Origin: Gemmatimonadales bacterium UBA2960
GTDB lineage: Bacteria; Gemmatimonadota; Gemmatimonadetes; Longimicrobiales; Gaopeijiaceae
Direction of reading: 5' to 3'
Assembly (NCBI GenBank): GCA_002348465.1
Contig: DEBI01000036.1
Coordinates: 1 to 33,060, forward strand
DNA: 33,060 nucleotides
Positions 15,301-24,307 of the stretch are shown here, in pieces. The stretch's first letter is position 1. Every line of letters begins with the position of its first letter. The notes under the pieces were generated by a model, which was not told the origin of the DNA, searched no databases, and saw nothing but the letters and a program-made list of their open reading frames with translations. The translations under genes were made by a program, and so were the position numbers.

Positions 15301-17838
15301 GTGAAGACCATCGTATTCAGTTCAGGCTTGTTGGGGCTGGGGCTCATTTTTGGTGGACAGAGCCTTGGTACGAACGCGCCCATACGGATCGGTGACCCCG
15401 AAGCTGTGATTACGGAAACCCAAGTGGGTATGTCTCCTGCCACCTTAGCTTCGGACCGCAAGCCGGTCGCTTCGTCAGCTTTGGCAGATGTTGTAGAGCT
15501 TTACTGCGTTCGGTGCCACAACGAACGCCGGATGACGGGTAATCTCAGCCTCGAGGGTTTCGATCCGGAATACGCTAACGAGCACGCTGCCGTTTCAGAG
15601 AAGATGATCGTCAAGCTTAGGGCGGGGATGATGCCTCCACCGGGGGCTCGGCGACCGACAGCGGATACCCTAAACGCGCTCGTCGAAACTCTTGAATCGG
15701 TGGTGGATGCTGCGGCCGTTACGGATCCAAATCCTGGTATGCGGCGTTTCCAGCGTCTCAATCGTTCCGAGTACGAGCGGGTCATATACGAACTCCTCGG
15801 TATTGAGATTGACGCGGGAAGATGGCTTCCGGCGGACACTTATTTGGGCAACTTTGACAACCTCTCCGCAGCCCAAGGACTGTCGACGACCTTGCTCGAA
15901 GCTTATCTGAGGGCTGCTACGGAGGTCAGCAGAATTGCCGTGGGTAACGCGGAAGCTCAGGCGTTTTCTGCGAAATACACTAACCCGATCGACGTTTCTC
16001 AGCATTCTTGGGATCGGCTCGAAGGTGCCCCATTCGGAACCCGGGGCGGTATGGTGATCACCCATAATTTTCCTGTGGACGGGGACTATGTCTTCTCGTT
16101 TGAAATGTTGTTCGGAGGCGGCACGAATTCACAGGATCTTGATGTATCGATTGACGGTGAGGGTGTCGCTGGGCTTCAGCTCGAGCACGGGAGACAGGTA
16201 AACGTTCCAGTCAAGACAGAACCGATATTCGTAAAATCCGGGCAGAGGCAAGTTGCCGCGGCGTTTGTTCGCAGGATCGAGGGACCATACGAGGACCGCT
16301 TGAGTCCGTTTGACTGGTCATTCGTTGGAGGGGAGGACGCCATACAGTGGGCGAACTATGGGATCACGGCTCTGCCGCATGTTGCAGACTTCATGGTAAC
16401 GGGTCCGATAGATCCGGTCGGCGTATCACAGACGCCAAGTCGGGCTCGGATTTTTACCTGCCATCCTGATGCCGCGCAGGTGAGTGGGGCATATGGTGCA
16501 GTCGAACCAGTGACGACGGGTCAGGAGCGAGTGTGTGCGGAGTCGATAGTGCGCAGAATCGCGACTGAGGCGTACCGACGACCTCTTGAGGATGAGGATA
16601 TTGCGGGCCCGATGTCGTTCTATGAGGCTGGACTTGCGGAGGGCGGTTTCGAGGTGGGTGTGCGGACTGCTCTGCAGGCGATCTTGGCCTCTCCATCGTT
16701 TCTATTCCGTTTAGAAGAACAGCCTCGCGACGTGCATCCTGGTGTGTCATACCGGATCAAGGACACTGATTTGGCGGCCCGTCTAGCGTTCTTCCTGTGG
16801 GGTACAGGTCCTGATCGAGAGTTGATTGATATCGCGGCATCTGGCGGTCTGGATGACGAATCTGTGCTCGAGGCTCAGGTCCGAAGAATGCTGGCTGACT
16901 ATAGAGCTGAGGCTCTTTCTACACGTTTTGCGTCGCAGTGGCTTCGCTTGCAGGAGGCTGAAAAAAACCAGCCTGAACTCTATCTCTATCCTGATTTTTC
17001 AGGTCAGCTCAGAGAGGATCTGATCCGAGAGACACAACTCTTCTTTTCCAATCTCATTTCTGAAGATCGAAGTCTCCTAGAGTTCTACAGCGCCGACTAC
17101 TCGTTCATGAACCAACGTTTAGCTGAGCATTATGGGATCCCTGGCGTCACGGGATCAGAGTTTCGTCGCGTCACATATCCGAATGAGACACGCAGAGGGA
17201 TTCTCGGACACGGTTCTGTTTTACTCGCAACTTCCATGTCAGCGCGTACGTCCCCTGTTCTGCGAGGTAAGTGGGTCATGGAAGTTCTCATGGGCTCTCC
17301 TCCTCCTCCCCCTCCTCCTAACGTCCCCGCGTTCGAGGAAACTGCGGGAGCGTCAGACGGACGTCGTCTCACGACTCGGGAACGCATGGAGCTTCATAGG
17401 GCAAATCCCACGTGCAATGCGTGTCACCGCATGATGGACCCTATAGGCCTTGCACTCGACAACTTTGATGTGACGGGGCGCTGGCGAATTCGGGAAGATG
17501 GGGTGCCGCTCGATACGAGAGGCACGTATTACGACGGTACTGAGTTGACCACCCCCGACGATCTCAATCGAGTCCTTCTCGATCGACCAATTCCTCTCGT
17601 GCGGAATTTCACTCAGAACCTACTGGCCTACGCCATTGGCAGGCGCGTGGAGTACTTCGACCAACCAACGGTGCGTCAGATAGTGCGAGATGCAGAGGGT
17701 GATGACTACCGCATGTCGTCGTTCATTTTGGGTGTAGTGAAGAGTGACCCTTTCCGGATGATGCGGGCCGAATCATCTGTGGACACACCTGCTGGTTCTT
17801 TGGGAGAAGATGAATCGTATGGACAGCCTAGCCTTTAG
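15301..17838 (+). CDS. DUF1592/DUF1588/DUF1585 c-type-heme protein (planctomycete cytochrome C type)
   Basis: An exported protein of 845 residues. The GTG at 15301 is chosen over the GTG at 15277 because AGGAGG lies 7 bases before it and it opens directly into a signal peptide (MKTIVFSSGLLGLGLIFGG). A first heme c site CVRCH is at residues 69-73, in a planctomycete-cytochrome-like segment. The following order is DUF1587 (FQRLNRSEYERVIYELLG near 145), DUF1595 (RRIATEAYRRPL near 415), DUF1592 (LAARLAFFLWGTGP near 495), DUF1588 (RRGILGHGSVLL near 640) and DUF1585 (LLAYAIGRRVEY near 780). A second CNACH is at 705-709, before the MMDPIGLALDNFD motif. A seven-proline run lies near residue 668. The family almost always pairs with DUF1552, as here (30 bases downstream). 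A redox or electron-transfer role is inferred from the heme motifs; no function is established. Confidence 0.88.
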   Translation: MKTIVFSSGLLGLGLIFGGQSLGTNAPIRIGDPEAVITETQVGMSPATLASDRKPVASSALADVVELYCVRCHNERRMTGNLSLEGFDPEYANEHAAVSEKMIVKLRAGMMPPPGARRPTADTLNALVETLESVVDAAAVTDPNPGMRRFQRLNRSEYERVIYELLGIEIDAGRWLPADTYLGNFDNLSAAQGLSTTLLEAYLRAATEVSRIAVGNAEAQAFSAKYTNPIDVSQHSWDRLEGAPFGTRGGMVITHNFPVDGDYVFSFEMLFGGGTNSQDLDVSIDGEGVAGLQLEHGRQVNVPVKTEPIFVKSGQRQVAAAFVRRIEGPYEDRLSPFDWSFVGGEDAIQWANYGITALPHVADFMVTGPIDPVGVSQTPSRARIFTCHPDAAQVSGAYGAVEPVTTGQERVCAESIVRRIATEAYRRPLEDEDIAGPMSFYEAGLAEGGFEVGVRTALQAILASPSFLFRLEEQPRDVHPGVSYRIKDTDLAARLAFFLWGTGPDRELIDIAASGGLDDESVLEAQVRRMLADYRAEALSTRFASQWLRLQEAEKNQPELYLYPDFSGQLREDLIRETQLFFSNLISEDRSLLEFYSADYSFMNQRLAEHYGIPGVTGSEFRRVTYPNETRRGILGHGSVLLATSMSARTSPVLRGKWVMEVLMGSPPPPPPPNVPAFEETAGASDGRRLTTRERMELHRANPTCNACHRMMDPIGLALDNFDVTGRWRIREDGVPLDTRGTYYDGTELTTPDDLNRVLLDRPIPLVRNFTQNLLAYAIGRRVEYFDQPTVRQIVRDAEGDDYRMSSFILGVVKSDPFRMMRAESSVDTPAGSLGEDESYGQPSL

Positions 17839-17868
17839 TTAGGTATTGTCGATGAAACGGAGCGTGAT

Positions 17869-19269
17869 ATGGAATTCTTGACCGGGAAACATCTTGATCG
17901 ACGGACCTTTGTTAAGGGAATGGGTACGTCCGTCGCACTGCCTCTTCTTGATGCCATGGTCCCCGCGGGTAAGGTGTGGCGGAACCCAACAGACGATCCG
18001 CAGTTCACTCGTTTCGTTGCCGTCGAGGAGTCGATGGGTTCCGCGGGAGGGAGTGACTGGGGTGAGGCGCGAAATCTCTTCTCGCCAGCTGGTGTTGGAA
18101 GGGATTTCGAGTTCCATGCGGACAGCTCGTTGAAGGGTCTGGAGGCGTACCGTGAATATCTAACGATCGTAAGCCAAACCGACTGTCGGATGGCTGAACC
18201 CTACCGGGCCGAGGAGATCGGCGGGGACCACGATCGATCAACTGCTGTTTTCCTTACCCAAGCCCATCCTAAGCAGACCCAGGGCTCGGATATTTTTCTA
18301 GGGACCTCTTTAGATCAACTTCACGCTCAGCGTTTTGGTCGAGATACCGCGCTACCCTCTCTAGAGTTGTGCACTGAGGTGATCGATCGGGGAGGAGGCT
18401 GTGCGTACAATTACCACTGCGCTTATACGACATCGCTCGCTTGGTCTTCTCCGAATCAACCTTTGCCAGCTATTCGTGAACCTCGGGCCGTGTTTGAGCG
18501 CCTCTTTGGGGCTGGAGATTCTCAAGCAGACCGTCGGGCGCGACGCCGAACTAATGCGAGCATGCTGGACTGGATCACTGGTGAGGTTTCGCGACTTCGC
18601 AGGTCTTTGGGAGCGACGGACCGTGCAGCGATGGACGAGTATCTCACTCATGTTCGTGAGATCGAACGCCGAATCCAACTTGTAGAAGCCAGAAATCTCA
18701 GTGGTGAAGAGCGACAGATGCCGGAGGCGCCCTCGGGTATTCCGGATTCCTGGGAAGAGCACATGGAACTCATGTTTGACCTTCAGGTGCTCGCTCTCCA
18801 GACCGATATGACGCGGGTCATCACATTCAAGACAGGCTTCGACCAATCAAACCGGACCTTCCCTCTGTCAGGCACCACTAAATCTATTCATGGTGCGTCA
18901 CACCATGGGAATGTTCCTGCCGACATCATGGACTTCAACAAGATCAATACGCACCGACTCGGTATGATGGCGTATTTTCTTGAACGGATGCGGACGACGA
19001 TGGATGGTGACCGATCGCTTCTTGATAAGACGGCGATTGTGTGGGGTTCTCCCATGGGAGATCCAAATCTTCACAATCATCGTCGCTGTCCTCTAATATT
19101 CATGGGCAAGGCGAACGGAGCGCTGGAGGGTAACATTCATGTTCGTGCGCCTAAAGGAACCCCGATGGCGAACGCTTTTGTAACGCTGATGCAAGGAATC
19201 GGCCACGACATGAGCGCTTTCGGTGATAGTACAGGATCTCTTCCCTTGACGTTTCCTAAAGGGGCGTGA
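17869..19269 (+). CDS. DUF1552 protein with Tat-type signal
   Basis: A 466-residue protein with a twin-arginine-like leader (RRTFVKGMGTSVALPLLDAM, RR at 11-12), so probably exported folded. Its body matches DUF1552: LSLKGLEAYREYL-type segment near 85, SLDQLHAQRFG near 147, the Cys-containing GGGCAYNYHCAY near 178, YLTHVREIERRIQ near 262, and a C-terminal TAIVWGSPMGDPNLHNH block near 390. DUF1552 is related to the DUF1501/alkaline-phosphatase-like group, but a catalytic activity is not known. The AACGGAGCG sequence before the ATG serves as ribosome binding site. It starts 30 bases after the DUF1592 gene, and its TGA overlaps the GTG start of the ankyrin gene (GTGA at 19266-19269), which implies translational coupling. 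Confidence 0.85.
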   Translation: MEFLTGKHLDRRTFVKGMGTSVALPLLDAMVPAGKVWRNPTDDPQFTRFVAVEESMGSAGGSDWGEARNLFSPAGVGRDFEFHADSSLKGLEAYREYLTIVSQTDCRMAEPYRAEEIGGDHDRSTAVFLTQAHPKQTQGSDIFLGTSLDQLHAQRFGRDTALPSLELCTEVIDRGGGCAYNYHCAYTTSLAWSSPNQPLPAIREPRAVFERLFGAGDSQADRRARRRTNASMLDWITGEVSRLRRSLGATDRAAMDEYLTHVREIERRIQLVEARNLSGEERQMPEAPSGIPDSWEEHMELMFDLQVLALQTDMTRVITFKTGFDQSNRTFPLSGTTKSIHGASHHGNVPADIMDFNKINTHRLGMMAYFLERMRTTMDGDRSLLDKTAIVWGSPMGDPNLHNHRRCPLIFMGKANGALEGNIHVRAPKGTPMANAFVTLMQGIGHDMSAFGDSTGSLPLTFPKGA

Positions 19270-21254
19270 CGGTGAAGGGACCAGGACGTTTGGTGGTAGT
19301 CGGGTTACTTGCGCTAGCGGTCATACCAGCGAATGCGCATGCACAGGACCTGCTGCTGGTGTCTCAGGACGGAGATCTTGAAGCGGTACGGATGTTTGTG
19401 AGTGCTGGTGCGGACCTGACCGCTACGCGTGGAGACGGGATGAACGCACTGCATCTTGCGTCTGAGCGAGGCCATACTGCTGTGGCTATTGAGCTTATGG
19501 GTGCGGGTGTGCCCATTGAGGCAGGTACACGAATTGGAGCATATACTCCGCTGCATCTGGCGGCTCGTCGAGGAAATGAAGAGATCGTTAGCGCTCTGCT
19601 TGAAGCGGGAGCCAACCCGAACAGGGTAACCACTACTAGTGGTGTGACAGCTCTACATCTCGCAGCGGGTGCATCCGGAGGTTCCGATGCGGTCGATGCG
19701 CTCCTTCGGGCAGGAGCTGATCCGAATGCCGTCGAATTTTCTGCCGGGCAGACCGCCTTGATGTTTGCTGCCGCGAACAACAGAGCAGCTACCATTCGAC
19801 TGCTTGTCGAGGGTGGCGCGGATCCATCGGTAGAGACGGATGTTGTTGATGTGCTTCAGCACCTGATAGCAGATCGTGATGCGGCGAGACATCTGCGGCG
19901 CACTATCCAGAATTTCCGCCAAGAAGAAGCAGGGGGAAGAGAGTGGGAGCCGAGCGCTGAGCAGATTCAGGAGGCGATCCGGCAACAGCGTGCCTACTTA
20001 GATTCTGGCGAGCCATACAGGGACTACGAATCCGAGGAACTGGTCAACTACCGTCCTGACTACCCGGGAGGGCCGGATGTGCCACGTCCACCCTATAGGG
20101 AGACTCTCGTCGGCGAGACTGGTGGCATGACCGCGTTGCTATTTGCCGCGCGTGAGGGGCACGTCGAAGCCGCTATGGCGTTGCTAGAAGAGGGTGCGGA
20201 TATCGATCAGGTCAGTGCGGGAGATAGAACGAGTCCGCTGTTAATGGCGGCACTCAATGGGCAGTTCGACGTGGCTATGATGCTTGTCGCTGAGGGAGCT
20301 GACCCGAACCTTCAAGCGACGACCGATGGGCAGACAGCGTTGTTCGCAACGCTCAATACGCACTGGGCACCAAAGTCGAATTATCCCCAGCCGCGCGCAC
20401 AAGACAACCAGAAGACCGAGTACACGGAATTGGTACTTGCGCTACTGGATGCGGGTGCTGATCCAAATCTTCGCCTTAACACACACTTGTGGTACTTCGA
20501 GTATGGGTTGACCAAGATTGGGACGGATCTAAAGGGTGCGACCCCTTTCTGGCGTGCTGCGTTCGCGCAAGATCTTGCAATGATGAAGCTCTTGGTCGAG
20601 CATGGAGCCGATCCTAACATACCCACCTCATGGCCTGCGGTGGGTATGCGTGAGCGGCGACAGCAAGATGGGCGCCAACAAGAAGATTCAGGACTACCAT
20701 GGATTCCCGAGGATGCGTTCAACGCATATCCGATCCACGCCGCCGCCGGTGGAGGTTTCACTGGTCTCGGATCGTTCAGTATTCGGAATGTTCCTGAAAG
20801 CTTTATCCCCACGGTGCGATATCTTGTTGAGGACCTCAATGTCGATGTCAACACGCTTGATTCTTGGGGCTATACAGCGATGCATTACGCGGCATCTCGG
20901 GGCGACGATGATTTGATCCGGTACCTAGTGTCGCAGGGAGGGGACGTGACCGTGATCACCCGACTGGGACAGTCAACGGCAGACATGGCACGAGGCGGAC
21001 GTTCTGGATTCTTTACTAGGGTCGGATACCCGGAGACAGTGGATCTACTAACGAGTTTAGGTTCAACGTCCGAATGTCTCCACACGCACTTCCTCGACAC
21101 GGGAGACTTTTGCGATCTGGCGGGTGTTGATGACCCCTGGGCGGTTCGTATAGTAGGTGACGAAGACGGCGATCCCGAAGTCGAAAAGCGTGACCGTGAC
21201 CCGTCTGGCACCCGGCCGGAAACCAGTCGGCGGAGGGTTCCGGGGTTTCGTTGA
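19266..21254 (+). CDS. secreted ankyrin-repeat protein
   Basis: A 662-residue exported scaffold protein. It starts with GTG at 19266 overlapping the DUF1552 stop; a GTG at 19272 is an alternative. A Sec signal peptide spans residues 1-27 (VVVGLLALAVIPANAHAQ). Ankyrin repeats run from about 29-190 (NALHLASERGH, TPLHLAARRGN, TALHLAAGASG, TALMFAAANNR) and again from about 286-600 (TALLFAAREGH, SPLLMAALNGQ, TPFWRAAFAQD, TAMHYAASRGD), about ten in total. Between them, residues about 195-285 form a charged, Pro- and Tyr-containing linker. The C-terminal 60 residues have two Cys and an Asp/Arg-rich tail. Ankyrin repeats bind proteins, so a periplasmic partner-binding role, perhaps with the DUF1552 or DUF1592 product, is inferred from coupling rather than shown. 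Confidence 0.9.
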   Translation: MTVKGPGRLVVVGLLALAVIPANAHAQDLLLVSQDGDLEAVRMFVSAGADLTATRGDGMNALHLASERGHTAVAIELMGAGVPIEAGTRIGAYTPLHLAARRGNEEIVSALLEAGANPNRVTTTSGVTALHLAAGASGGSDAVDALLRAGADPNAVEFSAGQTALMFAAANNRAATIRLLVEGGADPSVETDVVDVLQHLIADRDAARHLRRTIQNFRQEEAGGREWEPSAEQIQEAIRQQRAYLDSGEPYRDYESEELVNYRPDYPGGPDVPRPPYRETLVGETGGMTALLFAAREGHVEAAMALLEEGADIDQVSAGDRTSPLLMAALNGQFDVAMMLVAEGADPNLQATTDGQTALFATLNTHWAPKSNYPQPRAQDNQKTEYTELVLALLDAGADPNLRLNTHLWYFEYGLTKIGTDLKGATPFWRAAFAQDLAMMKLLVEHGADPNIPTSWPAVGMRERRQQDGRQQEDSGLPWIPEDAFNAYPIHAAAGGGFTGLGSFSIRNVPESFIPTVRYLVEDLNVDVNTLDSWGYTAMHYAASRGDDDLIRYLVSQGGDVTVITRLGQSTADMARGGRSGFFTRVGYPETVDLLTSLGSTSECLHTHFLDTGDFCDLAGVDDPWAVRIVGDEDGDPEVEKRDRDPSGTRPETSRRRVPGFR

Positions 21255-21341
21255 TCGGACATGAAGGGTGAACTGGTCACGTGTCGTGCCACCGCTTTTG
21301 CTTATACCTCTCAACCTTCTCCAACATGATTCGGAGCCGGC

Positions 21342-22769
21342 ATGGATAACTCTGATCCGCAGTTGACCCCCGTTCAAAAATTCGGTGAAGCGATGGCGGA
21401 TCGAGTTGAACGTTGGATGCCGTCCCCGTTCGTGTTTGCGATCCTGCTCACCTACGTGGCTGCGGTCGCGGCGTTTGTTTCGGAGGGGTCCTCCATTGCT
21501 GATGTAGCGACGGCTTGGTACGGCGGCTTCTGGAACCTACTCACCTTTGCGATGCAGATGGTGATTATTCTAGTGACGGGAACAGTCGTCGCATACCACC
21601 CGAGTGTGCGGGGTGGCATCCAAAAATTGGTGCAGCTTCCTAGCAACGGTCGTCAGGCCGTAGTTCTGGTCGGTATAGGATCGATGCTGGTTGGGTGGAT
21701 CTCCTGGGGCTTGGGTCTGATCTTTGGGGCGATTCTGGCCAGAGAAATGGGTAAGGCCGCTAACAAGTCGGGTATGGCTGTCCACTATCCGCTGCTCGCG
21801 GTTGCGGGATACCTAGGAATGAGCCTGACATGGGGGTGGGGCCTCTCAAGCTCAGCCGGCCTGCTGCAGGCTACGGACGGGAATATTTTTATGGCACAGG
21901 GCATCATCGATCGGGTGGTGCCTGCTACTGAATGGGTATTCCATTCGTATCCAATGATATTGACCGGCATGTCGATCCTATATGGGTCTCTAATGCTTTG
22001 GTTACTTGCGCCGCCGGATCAGAACGCTCGAGGAATAGAGCAGTTTGTTGACCTCGAAGAGCACCGGGTCGAGGGTGGATCTGTGGATCAAGTTGGGACG
22101 GGATCGACCGAACTCACACGAGTCGCTCATGATTTAGAATCTCCAGCTGATCGGATAGACAATTCGAAAATATTGGGTGGGATCCTAGCGGCGACCGGCC
22201 TTGTCTTGTTTGGCGTAGCCTTTGTCACTCAGGGCCTAGGAGCTCTGAATCTGAACGTCTTCAATTTCGGTTTTCTGGTGATTGGAATGTTGCTCTACAG
22301 CAGCCCGGCACGATATCAGCGCGAGTTCAATGATGCTGTTAAGGGTAGTGCCGGTGTAATCCTGCAATTCCCATTCTATGCGGGCATTATCGGTATCATG
22401 ACCGGAACCGGCTTGGTTGATACCATGACTGAGGCACTTCTCTCGATAGCGACACAGGACACGTTCCCTGTGGTAGCGTGGATGACAGGTGGCGCACTAA
22501 ACATCTTCGTGCCGTCCGCTGGAGGTGAGTGGGCTATAGTGGGTGGACCGATGCTACTTGCTGCCCAGGAGTTAGGAGTGCCGTTCGGTCAGACGATTGC
22601 TTCCTATGCGGTCGGAGATGCCCACACGAATCTGCTCAACCCTTTTTGGGCCATTCCGCTATTGGCAATAACTGGGCTGCGAGCGCGTGACATGTTCGGC
22701 TACGGCATAACGATGATGCTTCTACTGACACCATTTCTAGCGGCAGTACTTTACCTGCTTCCGTACTGA
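21342..22769 (+). CDS. atoE: AtoE-type short-chain fatty acid transporter (TIGR00366-like)
   Basis: A 475-residue inner-membrane protein with about 12 hydrophobic segments, the usual size for this family. It begins with a soluble helix (VQKFGEAMADRVERWMPSPFVFAILLTYV), then has VGWISWGLGLIFGAILAREMGK and the C-terminal GALNIFVPSAGGEWAIVGGPMLLAA and SYAVGDAHTNLLNPFWAIPLL blocks that characterise AtoE and relatives. E. coli AtoE is linked to acetoacetate and butyrate uptake. The exact substrate here is not known, and the catabolic ato genes are absent nearby. The ATG at 21342 has GGAG 8 bases upstream. A charged loop (about 225-265) lies between the two membrane halves. The symbol reflects family similarity only. 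Confidence 0.88.
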   Translation: MDNSDPQLTPVQKFGEAMADRVERWMPSPFVFAILLTYVAAVAAFVSEGSSIADVATAWYGGFWNLLTFAMQMVIILVTGTVVAYHPSVRGGIQKLVQLPSNGRQAVVLVGIGSMLVGWISWGLGLIFGAILAREMGKAANKSGMAVHYPLLAVAGYLGMSLTWGWGLSSSAGLLQATDGNIFMAQGIIDRVVPATEWVFHSYPMILTGMSILYGSLMLWLLAPPDQNARGIEQFVDLEEHRVEGGSVDQVGTGSTELTRVAHDLESPADRIDNSKILGGILAATGLVLFGVAFVTQGLGALNLNVFNFGFLVIGMLLYSSPARYQREFNDAVKGSAGVILQFPFYAGIIGIMTGTGLVDTMTEALLSIATQDTFPVVAWMTGGALNIFVPSAGGEWAIVGGPMLLAAQELGVPFGQTIASYAVGDAHTNLLNPFWAIPLLAITGLRARDMFGYGITMMLLLTPFLAAVLYLLPY

Positions 22770-22917
22770 ATTGGTGTTCGGTGAAGTGGGAGCCTGAAGC
22801 TGTTGATTCGAATACTCGAGCCTTGTCCACTCCTTTTTATGTTGATCGAAACGCGGTGAAAGATCGGATTATGAGGGTAGAGCTAGTCTTTCCGTGTTCT
22901 GGTCGCATCTCTCAGTG

Positions 22918-24276
22918 ATGTTAGCTCTGAAACCACTCACACCTCTGATCGCTCTCGGTCTGTTCCTTGTCGCCTGGACTCTTTCTGGCGGACTGCCGGA
23001 GAGTAATTCTAGCGCTTCTAAGGTTCAGCTTCTCGACTGGTCTGAGCAGATGGCTGTGAGGGATGGTTGGCTCGATACTCGCCACGAAATGCTTCTCCCG
23101 ATGATGCGGCGTCACTCGATCGATATGTGGATCGTCGTGAATGAGGAATTTCATGATGACCCACTCACAGAATACATCGCTCCGGCGAGGCCTTACACCG
23201 GTCGGAGGGACGTCTTCGTTTTCGTTGATGCGGGGATGGACGGCCTAAGAAAGATTGCGGCGACTGGTTACTGGGAAGAAACGGTCGCTCGTTACTTCGA
23301 ATCGCCGATTGATCCTAGGCCGTCCGCTGAGGTCCTTCGAGAGCTTTATGAGATGTATAGCCCACATCGTATTGGTCTTGGGTTCGGAGGCAGTCGTGGG
23401 ATGACCCGGAGCCTGACGTACGACTCGTATCGTTTCCTAGCCGAGGCGATGGGTTCGGAGGCGGCCAGCAGGTTTGTGAGTGCGGAGCCTCTCATCAATG
23501 AATATCTGGCCACGCGTATTCCAGGTGAGTTTGAGGTTTATACCGATCTCGTGGCCCTCACAGAATCAATCACGAAGCGTGCGCTCTCCAACGAAGTGAT
23601 CAAGCCAGGTAGTACGACTGTGGGCGATGTTCGCCGGTTCATGTACGATGAGTTGTGGATGACAGGCGTTCGTACCTGGTTTCAGCCGGATCTTAGGGTT
23701 CAACGTCAGGGAATGGCTGAGGTCGGAAGTCGTGGATTCCTCGCTGTTGCTCCGGAAGACATAGTCTTGCAGCGGGGAGACCTCGTTCATATCGACTTCG
23801 GAATTTCCTACATGGGCCTCGATTCGGACTGGCAGAAAATGGCCTATATACTCCACACTGACGAGGAAGATGTACCGCAGGGGCTAAAGGATGCGATGGA
23901 GAATACGAATGCCCTGCAGGATGCCCTTATGCTGCGAGCGTCACGACCTGGACGGACTGCAGGGGAGGTGTATCGCTTGACGATGAGAGAAATGCAGGAG
24001 CAAGAGATCAATGCCCAGATATACTCTCACCCACTCGGCAACCACGGGCATGGCTTGGGTCCGAGCATCGATTTCCGAAGCGCTGGACGAACAGATGTGA
24101 CGGCTCGTCCCCTGATAGAGGGTGCTTACATCTCTATCGAACTCAATACCAAGACTGCCATCCCAGAATGGGGAGACCAAGAGGTCTATGTGATGGCAGA
24201 AGACCCTGCCCACCTAACACAGAACGGGTGGCGCTTCTTCAGACCTCGACAGGAAGATTGGTATCTTGTGAGGTAA
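22918..24276 (+). CDS. exported M24-family (Xaa-Pro type) metallopeptidase
   Basis: A 452-residue protein. A GTG at 22894 would add eight residues, but the ATG at 22918 begins a better signal sequence (LKPLTPLIALGLFLVAWTL), so I prefer it with modest confidence. A creatinase-like N-domain (about 45-215) precedes the pita-bread catalytic domain. All five dinuclear-metal ligands expected for the family are visible: Asp293 (HIDFG), Asp304 (SDWQKM, the standard 11-residue spacing), His378 (NHGHGLG), Glu408 (SIELNTK) and Glu422 (QEVYVM). Members cleave N-terminal residues before proline, or dipeptides. An exported copy fits periplasmic peptide trimming. It follows AtoE by 148 bases and precedes the MBL gene by 31, likely cotranscribed with the latter. 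Confidence 0.87.
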   Translation: MLALKPLTPLIALGLFLVAWTLSGGLPESNSSASKVQLLDWSEQMAVRDGWLDTRHEMLLPMMRRHSIDMWIVVNEEFHDDPLTEYIAPARPYTGRRDVFVFVDAGMDGLRKIAATGYWEETVARYFESPIDPRPSAEVLRELYEMYSPHRIGLGFGGSRGMTRSLTYDSYRFLAEAMGSEAASRFVSAEPLINEYLATRIPGEFEVYTDLVALTESITKRALSNEVIKPGSTTVGDVRRFMYDELWMTGVRTWFQPDLRVQRQGMAEVGSRGFLAVAPEDIVLQRGDLVHIDFGISYMGLDSDWQKMAYILHTDEEDVPQGLKDAMENTNALQDALMLRASRPGRTAGEVYRLTMREMQEQEINAQIYSHPLGNHGHGLGPSIDFRSAGRTDVTARPLIEGAYISIELNTKTAIPEWGDQEVYVMAEDPAHLTQNGWRFFRPRQEDWYLVR

Positions 24277-24307
24277 TCCTGTGCTTGCACCCAAAGGAGC
24301 TACGATC

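Noticed and set aside
19364..19795. Long minus-strand open frame opposite the ankyrin gene.
   Set aside because: It is the mirror of regular ankyrin codons; the plus-strand frame has a signal peptide and clear repeats.
22842..22872. TTGATC and GATTAT separated by 19 bases upstream of the M24 peptidase gene as a promoter.
   Set aside because: Poor match and non-optimal spacing; not enough to annotate.
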